Below, in pieces: positions 1 to 5,487 of a stretch of DNA of 18,050 nt. The DNA comes from a bacterium (GTDB taxonomy: Bacteria; UBP18; UBA7526). Under the pieces are notes generated by a model. The model saw only the letters and a program-made list of their open reading frames with translations, had not been told where the DNA came from and did no database searches. Position 1 is the first letter of the stretch, and each line of letters starts with the position of its first letter. The position numbers and the translations under genes were made by a program. The stretch lies in NCBI GenBank assembly GCA_030619985.1, contig JAUXAI010000019.1, positions 1 to 18,050 of the forward strand, read 5' to 3'.

Positions 1-1
1 C

Positions 2-145
2 AAGGTTCTCGAGCGCAGCGAGAGGCCTCCTTATAGAGAGCCAGAGATAGCGCTCGCCGTTCTTATTGAGCATGGAGGGATGGGAGGGGAGGCCGCGGCC
101 CCGGTTGCCAAAAAAATATTTGAGGCCTACTTTGCAGGAAAGTGA
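2..145 (+). CDS. mrdA: Penicillin-binding protein 2, C-terminal end (partial)
   Basis: This is the 3' end of a gene that begins before the window; 47 codons plus TGA are visible. PBP2 is the inner-membrane transpeptidase that cross-links lateral-wall peptidoglycan with RodA. The tail reads PEIALAVLIEHGGMGGEAAA followed by PVAKKIFEAYFAGK, the usual C-terminal strand and helix of class B PBPs just past the catalytic domain. rodA follows 265 bases later, the classical mrdA-rodA order. The first visible residues, KVLERSERPPYREPE, are odd: family members normally have an aromatic-rich HAWFxxFAP-like stretch here, and the DNA at 2-28 is a small palindromic repeat. The repeat has either been inserted in frame or replaced the normal sequence. 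The identification rests on the tail and the neighbour; the catalytic motifs are outside the window. Confidence 0.85.
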   Translation, partial: KVLERSERPPYREPEIALAVLIEHGGMGGEAAAPVAKKIFEAYFAGK

Positions 146-177
146 GGCTCCGCCCCAGAGGGGCTCTGCCCCGGAGG
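146..177. repeat. GC-rich direct/inverted repeat after mrdA
   Basis: Directly after the PBP2 stop the words GGCTCCGCCCC and GGCTCTGCCCC occur in tandem around CCCCAGAGGGG, which can form a short hairpin. No T-run follows, so an intrinsic terminator is not supported. Confidence 0.5.
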
Positions 178-292
178 GAAAGTGAGAAAGTGGGAAAGTG
201 AGCAGGTGAGAAAATGGATAGTAAATTGGGTGGAATAGGTGGATTGGTTGGATTAGGTGAATAGTTTGATGGTTGGATGGTTGGATGTTTTA
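178..292. repeat. Degenerate short-word repeats (GTGAGAAA, then TTGGATGG)
   Basis: Two adjoining low-complexity islands fill this stretch. At 178-213 the word GTGAGAAA/GTGGGAAA repeats, and at 214-292 the words TGGATTGG, TTGGATTAGG and GGTTGGATGG repeat. No ORF or RNA gene is visible. Confidence 0.6.
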
Positions 293-354
293 ATCACTTA
301 TTCCCATATTTTCTTGTTAACTTTTTTTCGCATTAACGCATTTCGTATTACCGC

Positions 355-386
355 ATTAACTTATTAACTTATTAACTTATTAACTT
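355..386. repeat. Four perfect tandem copies of ATTAACTT
   Basis: The 8-base word ATTAACTT repeats four times without error at 355, 363, 371 and 379. Degenerate relatives lie upstream from about 331. The array ends just before the hairpin that holds the rodA ribosome-binding site. Confidence 0.85.
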
Positions 387-393
387 GTCAACT

Positions 394-408
394 CCCACCG
401 GAGGTGGG
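394..408 (+). promoter_or_regulatory. Hairpin enclosing the rodA Shine-Dalgarno
   Basis: CCCACC-GGA-GGTGGG is a perfect 6-bp inverted repeat ending two bases before the rodA ATG. The only good Shine-Dalgarno, GGAGGTG (400-406), is the loop plus the right arm. When folded, the ribosome-binding site would be paired. The inverted repeat is visible; any effect on translation is inference. Confidence 0.55.
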
Positions 409-410
409 CG

Positions 411-1463
411 ATGTTCGATAGAAGGCTTTTAAAGAACTTTGACTGGGGCTTACTCGTTATCACCCTTCTCCTTTGCCTTATCGGGATATTGACCATCTAT
501 AGTGCCGCCAAGCCCTACTATCTGAAGCAGTTTGCTTCCCTGGGCCTGGGCCTGGTTGCCTGTATGATCCTTTTCTCCATCGATTATCATAAGTGGGCGA
601 GATGGGCTCCCCTCCTTTATCTTGCAGGCCTGGTGCTTCTCTTGCTCCTCTTCTTCTTCGGCCACTCAGTATTGGGTGCCCGGCGCTGGCTCTCCATTGG
701 CTTTTTAACCTTCCAGCCTTCAGAAGTCTCCAAGGTGGCAACCCTTCTCCTCCTCGCCAGATATCTAAGCCAAAAAGAGAAGGCAGACCTCTTCATTCCT
801 TTAATCATTGTCGTCCTCCCCCTTCTTTTGATAGCCAGTCAGCCCGACCTGGGAACTGCCTTCCTCTTCCTCCCCCTGGGACTGGTCCTGGTCTATCTCG
901 CTGGTGCCCGGATAAGGCATCTTCTTCTTTTAATCGGTTCCTTCCTGCTTGCTTCTCCCTTAGTCTGGCTCTTTCTGCATGACTATCAGAAGAGGAGGAT
1001 CCTCTCCTTCTTGAATCCCGCCAGGGATCCCCTGGGTGCAGGCTACAATGTCATTCAGTCCAAGATTGCCATCGGCTCTGGCCGACTCCTGGGAAAAGGA
1101 TTCCTAAATAGCACCCAGAGTAGTTTTTTACCCGGACATCATACCGACTTCATCTTCTCCTCCTTTGCAGAGGAGTGGGGCTTTCTGGGCTCCCTGTTAC
1201 TTTTGGGAATCTACTTCTTTCTCATCATTCGTGCCATTGAAATAAGCCTCCATGCTAAGGATAGATTAGGATCCCTCTTAGCAGCAGGGGTCGCCATTCT
1301 CCTCGCCAGCCAGATCATCATCAATATCGCCATGGCAACCGGAATCCTGCCTGCCACGGGATTGCCCCTTCCCTTCTTAAGTTATGGGGGAAGCCACTTA
1401 GTAACCAGCCTCGCCTCAATCGGCCTCTTGCTCAATATACGTATGCGCAGATTTATGTTTTGA
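411..1463 (+). CDS. rodA: Rod-shape-determining protein RodA (SEDS glycosyltransferase)
   Basis: RodA is the SEDS-family peptidoglycan polymerase of the elongasome. It is an integral membrane protein that extends glycan strands from lipid II and works with PBP2. The 350-residue product has about ten hydrophobic segments and the normal family length. Visible signatures are GARRWL (89-94), FQPSE (101-105), QPDLGTA (144-150), the HTDFIF loop (244-249), whose Asp246 corresponds to the essential Asp of SEDS proteins, FAEEWGFLG (252-260) and GLPLPFLSYGGS (317-328). The ATG at 411 is supported by GGAGGTG at 400-406 and by the N-terminal FDWGLLVITLLL helix. It follows the PBP2 gene as in most rod-shaped bacteria. 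RodA rather than FtsW is favoured by this neighbour and by the HTDFIF loop. Confidence 0.96.
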   Translation: MFDRRLLKNFDWGLLVITLLLCLIGILTIYSAAKPYYLKQFASLGLGLVACMILFSIDYHKWARWAPLLYLAGLVLLLLLFFFGHSVLGARRWLSIGFLTFQPSEVSKVATLLLLARYLSQKEKADLFIPLIIVVLPLLLIASQPDLGTAFLFLPLGLVLVYLAGARIRHLLLLIGSFLLASPLVWLFLHDYQKRRILSFLNPARDPLGAGYNVIQSKIAIGSGRLLGKGFLNSTQSSFLPGHHTDFIFSSFAEEWGFLGSLLLLGIYFFLIIRAIEISLHAKDRLGSLLAAGVAILLASQIIINIAMATGILPATGLPLPFLSYGGSHLVTSLASIGLLLNIRMRRFMF

Positions 1464-1512
1464 AAACGCAGATGACCGCAGATAACAACGCTGATGACCG
1501 CAGATGCGGCTA
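1464..1512. repeat. GATGACCGCAGAT word repeat after rodA
   Basis: GATGACCGCAGAT occurs twice, with partial copies, directly after the rodA stop. It is one of the short-word islands that begin soon after stop codons in this window. No gene is visible. Confidence 0.55.
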
Positions 1513-1558
1513 GTCTATCGGTTATCGTTATTCGGTTGCGAGGCTCGTATTAACTAAA

Positions 1559-1690
1559 TGATATAGCACAATATCAAAAATCAAAGTGCAAAAATCAAAA
1601 TGATCCGTCTAAGACGGACAAAATGTAAAAATTTCTAAGGTTTAGAAGTTATTGATTTTAATATTTAATTTTTAATATTTGATTTTTCAA
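1559..1690. repeat. AT-rich imperfect hairpin element, copy 1
   Basis: An A-rich left arm (CAAAAATCAAA words) is followed by a small perfect inverted repeat (TTCTAA-GGT-TTAGAA) and a T-rich right arm containing TTAATTTTTAATATTTGATT. The whole can fold back on itself. A second element with the same architecture and very similar right arm lies at 17925-18042. No coding potential is seen. Confidence 0.6.
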
Positions 1691-1691
1691 C

Positions 1692-1731
1692 GTAACCCTT
1701 CAACGAATGACGAAAGACGGAACTGGTTACC
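1692..1731. repeat. 40-nt dispersed repeat, copy 1
   Basis: This 40-nt stretch matches 10345-10384 at 32 of 40 positions by my hand alignment, sharing the core TTCAACG-ATGACGA and the end GGTTAC. It is followed by 21 nt (1725-1745) that reappear inverted at 2415-2435. Confidence 0.5.
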
Positions 1732-1794
1732 GTTCGCTGGTTACTGTAAACCTCTATTCTACCGTTCATCGATAATGAGGTAAACATAGTTTCC

Positions 1795-1863
1795 TTGGAG
1801 GATAAAATAGCAGAGATGCTTCCCCTGGTCTCAAGGCCGGCCAAGTATCTGGAGCGGGGTTGA
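1795..1863 (+). pseudogene. N-terminal remnant of a B12-type radical SAM gene (TIGR03960-like)
   Basis: One frame reads LEDKIAEMLPLVSRPAKYL, then ERG and a stop. It closely resembles the start of the TIGR03960/DUF2344-associated radical SAM proteins as I recall them (LPLVxKPARYLGNEIN). Those genes commonly sit between rodA and rplU, which is exactly this position. Similarity stops at 1851, where the GGAGCGGGGTTGAC repeat begins, so the rest of the gene appears to have been lost or replaced at the repeat. There is no ATG in frame at the expected start; TTG at 1795 is possible. The peptide is short, so chance similarity remains possible. Confidence 0.45.
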
Positions 1864-1917
1864 CCCCGCCCCTTCTTTATGTCATGGTTTTATCTCTGAT
1901 GAAGGAGCGGGGTTGAC
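1851..1917. repeat. GCGGGG hairpin repeat with direct copies of GGAGCGGGGTTGAC
   Basis: GGAGCGGGGTTGAC occurs at 1851-1864 and again at 1904-1917. Between them CCCCGCCCCTTC (1864-1875) and GAAGGAGCGGGG (1901-1912) pair with one mismatch. This is one member of a four-copy family (also 10201-10266, 10884-10958 and 12003-12027) with ends CCCCGC-N-CC and GG-N-GCGGGG. Confidence 0.65.
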
Positions 1918-1941
1918 AAATTTCTTTATTGATGATATACT
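1913..1941 (+). promoter_or_regulatory. Sigma70 promoter of rplU
   Basis: TTGACA (1913-1918), a 17-base spacer and TATACT (1936-1941), with TG one base upstream of the -10 (extended -10). Transcription would start near 1948 and give a leader of about 150 nt before rplU. The first five bases of the -35 box are the last bases of the second GGAGCGGGGTTGAC repeat. The match to consensus is visible; activity is inferred. Confidence 0.8.
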
Positions 1942-1950
1942 TAATAAATA

Positions 1951-2029
1951 AAAACCTCGCTTCGCGAGAACCTTGTTTTTCGTTTCGCTCAAAATAAGAA
2001 CCTCCGATTTCATCGGAGAACCTTTTTTT
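1951..2029 (+). terminator. Hairpin/T-run pair in the rplU leader, possible attenuator
   Basis: Two related stem-loops occur in the predicted leader: CTCGC-TTC-GCGAG (1956-1968) followed by AACCTTGTTTTT, and CTCCGAT-TTC-ATCGGAG (2002-2018) followed by AACC and seven T (2023-2029). The second looks like an intrinsic terminator, although the T-run starts four bases after the stem. Because it lies between promoter and gene it could act as an attenuator. Both hairpins have the same flanks (AACC on each side), so they may simply be repeat copies. Confidence 0.45.
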
Positions 2030-2100
2030 ATCAATACCTTAAAATGAACCAAACAAGTTGTCTCTTTTATTGAAATAAAATAAAGTAGTTGGAGAACGAT

Positions 2101-2412
2101 ATGTACGCCATAATCCAAAGCGGAAGCAAGCAGTATAAAGTAGAGGTCGGGGATACTATCCGCACAGAAAGAATAGACTCTAAAGTGAGAGAGAAGATAG
2201 AGCTAAAGGAAGTCCTACTGATCAAGGATGAAGATAAGGTCCTGGTGGGAAGGCCCCTTCTCTCTGGAGCAAAGGTTATTGTAGAGGTCAAGGAGCAGGG
2301 AAGAGGGAAGAAGATAGTGATCGGTAAGTTCAAGAGAAGGAAGGGATACAGAAGAAAGGCCGGACATCGCCAGGAATATACTGCATTGCTCATCAAGGAA
2401 ATTATAAAGTAA
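2101..2412 (+). CDS. rplU: 50S ribosomal protein L21
   Basis: L21 binds 23S rRNA in the large subunit and contacts L20. The 103-residue product has the normal length. Family features are MYAIIQSGSKQYKVEVGD at the N-terminus, VGRPLL (49-54), the basic KFKRRKGYRRKAGHRQ (77-91 region) and the closing YTALLIKEI. ATG 2101 is chosen over the in-frame TTG at 2089 because homologues begin MYAIIxSGGKQY and GGAG at 2091-2094 is well placed for 2101. A near-consensus promoter lies about 160 bases upstream. No gene for the Prp protease lies between rplU and rpmA, in keeping with the unextended L27. Confidence 0.97.
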   Translation: MYAIIQSGSKQYKVEVGDTIRTERIDSKVREKIELKEVLLIKDEDKVLVGRPLLSGAKVIVEVKEQGRGKKIVIGKFKRRKGYRRKAGHRQEYTALLIKEIIK

Positions 2413-2753
2413 CCAGTAACCAGCGAACAGTAACCAGAACAGTAAATTCCAAATAACAAATCACAAACAATATACAATGACCAAATGACCAAAACAATAA
2501 GCGAATCAGAACATCAGAACATCAGTAGGAAGGATAGACGCCAAACAAGCTGGCTAAATTCTTCGCGATGCTCCGAATGCAGATTATCGGGATATCAGGA
2601 AAAATCTATTAAAGCCTGATATTCTGGTATCCTGATACTCTACCCACTGATATACTGATACCCTGATATGCTTTTGATTTATCTAATTTGATGCTTGTAA
2701 TTTTGCTGTAAACTGGTTACTGTAAACTTCTAATCTATAAAGGGAGGAGAGAA
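2413..2753. repeat. Short-word repeat islands between rplU and rpmA
   Basis: No gene is visible in this 341-base gap. It contains several word islands in order: AGTAACCAG words (2408-2447), AACAAATCACAAACAA and ATGACCAA words followed by AACATCAG twice (about 2447-2523), an imperfect ATTC/GAAT palindrome near 2560-2580, CTGATA/CCTGATA words (2590-2690), and CTGGTTACTGTAAAC (about 2712-2728), inverted relative to the first island. The gap ends at the rpmA Shine-Dalgarno GGGAGGAG. Confidence 0.6.
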
Positions 2754-3020
2754 ATGGCACATAAGAAGGGAATGGGTTCCTCAAGGAATGGAAGGGATTC
2801 TGCTTCCCAGAGATTGGGGATCAAGACCTCCTCTGGCCAGAAGGTAAGAGCAGGAGCCATCATTGTCAGGCAGAGGGGGACGAGATTTCGACCGGGCTTG
2901 AATGTCGGCCTGGGAAGGGATGATACCCTCTTTGCTATGATAGATGGCTTCGTCTCCTTTGAGAGAACTGGAGAGAGGAAGAGGGTCTCTATCTATCCCT
3001 CTCTTAAGACAATCTACTAA
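2754..3020 (+). CDS. rpmA: 50S ribosomal protein L27
   Basis: L27 is a large-subunit protein whose N-terminus reaches toward the peptidyl-transferase centre. The 88-residue product begins [16 protein letters not shown] and carries the family signature [15 protein letters not shown] (38-52) and the DDTLFA motif (56-61). The N-terminus starts directly with the mature AHKKG sequence, so there is no cleavable extension of the Firmicutes type. GGGAGGAG lies just upstream of the ATG. It sits between rplU and obg as in most bacteria. Confidence 0.97.
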   Translation: MAHKKGMGSSRNGRDSASQRLGIKTSSGQKVRAGAIIVRQRGTRFRPGLNVGLGRDDTLFAMIDGFVSFERTGERKRVSIYPSLKTIY

Positions 3021-3024
3021 AATA

Positions 3025-3106
3025 ACACGGGTGACAAGGGGAACAAGGGTGACAAGGGTTTAACTCCTGTTACCCCTGTAGCCCCTGCCCCCCCTGCAAC
3101 CCCCGA
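3025..3106. repeat. GGGTGACAAGG / CCTGTTACCCC imperfect inverted repeat
   Basis: GGGTGACAAGG words occupy the left half and CCTGTTACCCCTGTAGCCCC words the right half, so the rpmA-obg spacer could form one long imperfect hairpin. It runs almost to the obg ribosome-binding site (GAGAGA). Confidence 0.5.
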
Positions 3107-3112
3107 GAGAAT

Positions 3113-4135
3113 ATGTTCATTGATCGGACAAATATCTTTGTTAAAGCAGGCAATGGAGGGAATGGTTGCATCGCCTTCGCCCGCCAGAAGCATCGTCGAG
3201 GTGGCCCGGATGGAGGGAATGGAGGAAGAGGAGGGAGTATCTACCTGGAGGTAGATAAAAGGCTCAAGACATTAATTGACCTTCGTTACCATCCCCACTA
3301 CAGAGCAAGAAACGGAGATCATGGAAAGGGAAAGGGGAAGAGCGGGAAGACGGGTCAAGACCTGATCATTAGAATCCCTCCAGGAACCGTAGTAAGGCAT
3401 AGGAAGAACAGAGAACTTATCGCTGATCTCCTAAACCCTGGCCAGGGGATATTAATCGCTAAAGGAGGAAAAGGGGGGAAGGGGAATGCTTCCCTTGCTT
3501 CTTCCCGGGACCCGGCCCCCCGCTTTGCAGAGGAGGGGCAGACAGGTGGGGAGAGGGAATTAGAATTAGAGTTAAAACTGATCGCAGATGTGGGACTGGT
3601 TGGCTATCCCAATAGTGGAAAGTCAACCCTTTTGGCCTCTCTCACCCGTGCCCGACCCAAGATTGCCTCCTATCCCTTTACCACCCTCTCTCCCAACCTG
3701 GGAGTTGTCTCTTGTAAGGGAAAAGAGTTCATCCTGGCTGATATCCCGGGTTTGATTGAAGGAGCCCATAAGGGGAAGGGATTAGGACACGACTTCTTGC
3801 GCCATATAGAGAGGACCAGACTTCTCATCCACATCGTTGATCTTACCGGCTATGAGGAAAATCCTCCCTTCTTTAACTTCCGAACAATAAATGAAGAACT
3901 TAGAGCCCACGATCCCTTGCTCTTTGAGAGGCCTCAGATTGTGGCGGCAAATAAGATGGACCTGAAGGAGGCCAGGGAGAACTTCCCCCAGTTCCAAGAA
4001 GAGCTCAGAAGCCAGAGATATAAGATATATCCTATATCTGCCTTAACTGGCGAGGGAATGGAAGAGTTGAAGGAAGCGATAGTAAAAGAGCTGGAGAAAG
4101 TGGGAATCGGAGAAACGGAGAAACGGGGAAGGTGA
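3113..4135 (+). CDS. obg: GTPase Obg/CgtA
   Basis: Obg is an essential GTPase in late 50S subunit assembly and the stringent response. The 340-residue product has the glycine-rich Obg fold (about 1-157, e.g. KAGNGGNG and GGPDGGNGGRGG), then the G domain: G1 GYPNSGKST (164-172), switch I ASYPFTTLSPN (185-195), G3 DIPG (210-213), G4 NKMD (280-283) and G5 SAL (309-311). It lacks the C-terminal OCT domain found in Firmicutes Obg, giving the common short form. The last eleven residues (GIGETEKRGR end) are encoded by GGAGAAACGGAGAAACGGGG, which looks like the neighbouring intergenic word repeats, so the tail may be a late extension. Confidence 0.97.
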   Translation: MFIDRTNIFVKAGNGGNGCIAFARQKHRRGGPDGGNGGRGGSIYLEVDKRLKTLIDLRYHPHYRARNGDHGKGKGKSGKTGQDLIIRIPPGTVVRHRKNRELIADLLNPGQGILIAKGGKGGKGNASLASSRDPAPRFAEEGQTGGERELELELKLIADVGLVGYPNSGKSTLLASLTRARPKIASYPFTTLSPNLGVVSCKGKEFILADIPGLIEGAHKGKGLGHDFLRHIERTRLLIHIVDLTGYEENPPFFNFRTINEELRAHDPLLFERPQIVAANKMDLKEARENFPQFQEELRSQRYKIYPISALTGEGMEELKEAIVKELEKVGIGETEKRGR

Positions 4136-4275
4136 GCAACCAAGCTATCCAGTATCCAGCATCAAGGATCCAGGATCTGTGATCTGTATCTATCCGTAAT
4201 CAATCCGTGTTAATGCTTAATATTTATGCTCTCTAGAATGCCAGCGAAGCGCATTCTGTAATCCGTGAGAATAAA
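4136..4275. repeat. obg-proB spacer with ATCCGT words and a palindrome
   Basis: Words of the type TATCCAGTATCCAGC, GGATCTGTGATCTGT and AATCCGTGTTAATG fill the spacer. AGAATGC (4235-4241) and GCATTCT (4251-4257) form a perfect inverted repeat around CAGCGAAGC, a member of the widespread GAGCGAAGCG-type bacterial palindromes. Confidence 0.55.
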
Positions 4276-5385
4276 ATGAAGAGAGACTTCTCGAAAACAA
4301 AGCGCATCGTGGTAAAAATAGGTTCCAACCTCCTAACAGAAAAGAATAGATTGAACCTGAAGAGGATGGAGGAGATTGTAGATCAACTGGCCTCTCTTCA
4401 GAAGGAGAATAGAGAGATCATCCTGGTCACCTCTGGTGCCATTGCCAGCGGAATGGGGAGGTTAAATCTGAAGAGACTCGCCTCTATGCCTCAGAAGCAA
4501 GCCGCGGCAGCCATCGGCCAGAATCTCTTGATGGGAATATATGAGAGACTCTTCAAGAAAAGGGGCTGCCTCGTTGCCCAGGTTCTCTTGACCTCTGAGG
4601 ATATTCAAGATAGAGAAAGATACCTCAATGCCCGCAACACCCTTTTAACCCTTTTGAATTATAAGGCCATCCCCATCGTCAACGAGAACGATACCGTAGC
4701 AGTAGATGAGATAAAGTTTGGAGATAACGATACCCTCTCCGCCCTGGTAGCCAGCAAGGTAGAGGCGGATCTCTTAATCATCCTAACCGATACTAAGGGA
4801 TTATATACTACGGATCCCAAGAGAAGAAGAGGGGCCAGGTTCATAGAAGAGGTATCCGAGATCACTCCCCAGTTGGAGAAGATGGCCTCTGGCCCGGGAA
4901 CCCTAAGGGGAACGGGAGGAATGGTGACTAAACTGAGGGCGGCTAAGATCACTCGCTCCTCAGGGATAGCCATGGTCATCGCTGATGGAAGAATGGGGAA
5001 TGTGATCAAGAGGCTTTTGGCTGGGGAGCGCCTGGGAACCCTATTCCTGCCTAAAAAGAGGCTCAAATCACGAAAGAGATGGATCGCTTTTGGAGTCATC
5101 CTCAAGGGGAAGGTAAGGGTGGATGAGGGGGCCAAGGAGGCCATTTCCAAGAGAGGAAAGAGTCTCCTCCCTTCTGGAATCACAGAGGTTAGGGGTGAGT
5201 TCTCTATAGGAGACGGGGTGAGCATCATCGATGAAGAAGGTGAAGAGTTTGCCCGGGGAATAGTCTCCTACTCTTCAAATGAAATTGATGAAATAAAGGG
5301 AAAGAAGACCCAAGAGATAAGAAAGATCCTGGGCTATAAGGACTACGATGAAATCATCCATAGAGATAATCTGGTCATCCTCTAA
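4276..5385 (+). CDS. proB: Glutamate 5-kinase with PUA domain
   Basis: ProB phosphorylates L-glutamate to gamma-glutamyl phosphate, the first step of proline synthesis, in the cytoplasm. The 369-residue protein has an amino-acid-kinase domain with VVKIGSNLL (12-20), VTSGAIASG (51-59), the substrate segment NENDTVAVDEIKFGDNDTLSA (spanning 136-156), LTDTKGLYTTDP (170-181) and GTGGMVTKLRAAK (212-224), followed by a PUA domain (about 278-353). The length matches the standard two-domain form. proA follows after 102 bases. The presence of the PUA domain and the FGDND/LTDTKGL motifs exclude other amino-acid kinases. Confidence 0.97.
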   Translation: MKRDFSKTKRIVVKIGSNLLTEKNRLNLKRMEEIVDQLASLQKENREIILVTSGAIASGMGRLNLKRLASMPQKQAAAAIGQNLLMGIYERLFKKRGCLVAQVLLTSEDIQDRERYLNARNTLLTLLNYKAIPIVNENDTVAVDEIKFGDNDTLSALVASKVEADLLIILTDTKGLYTTDPKRRRGARFIEEVSEITPQLEKMASGPGTLRGTGGMVTKLRAAKITRSSGIAMVIADGRMGNVIKRLLAGERLGTLFLPKKRLKSRKRWIAFGVILKGKVRVDEGAKEAISKRGKSLLPSGITEVRGEFSIGDGVSIIDEEGEEFARGIVSYSSNEIDEIKGKKTQEIRKILGYKDYDEIIHRDNLVIL

Positions 5386-5487
5386 GTAGCTTGCTAAGCA
5401 AGAAAAGACAAGGGTTTACAGTTAACGGTGTACGGTTTACGGTAAAAAATGGTAAACGGTAAACAATAACTCCTAAAAGGTATTGGA
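5386..5487. repeat. TTTACGGT word repeats between proB and proA
   Basis: A short palindrome CTTGCTAAGCAAG (about 5390-5402) follows the proB stop. It is followed by degenerate repeats of GTTTACGGT/GTTAACGGT/GGTAAACGGTAAAC up to about 5468. The same words reappear after proA (6736-6857). Confidence 0.6.

Noticed and set aside
593-982. Second + strand reading frame inside rodA (129 codons)
   Set aside because: Proline/serine-rich shadow in another frame of a well-supported membrane protein gene.
3025-3106. Riboswitch or ribosomal-protein leader before obg
   Set aside because: The hairpin is made of repeated GGGTGACAAGG/CCTGTTACCCC words typical of the local repeat islands; no known riboswitch core was recognised.
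4659-5228. Long antisense reading frame (189 codons) opposite proB
   Set aside because: It lies entirely within a clearly conserved gene, has no family features and no ribosome-binding site; it reflects the codon pattern of proB.
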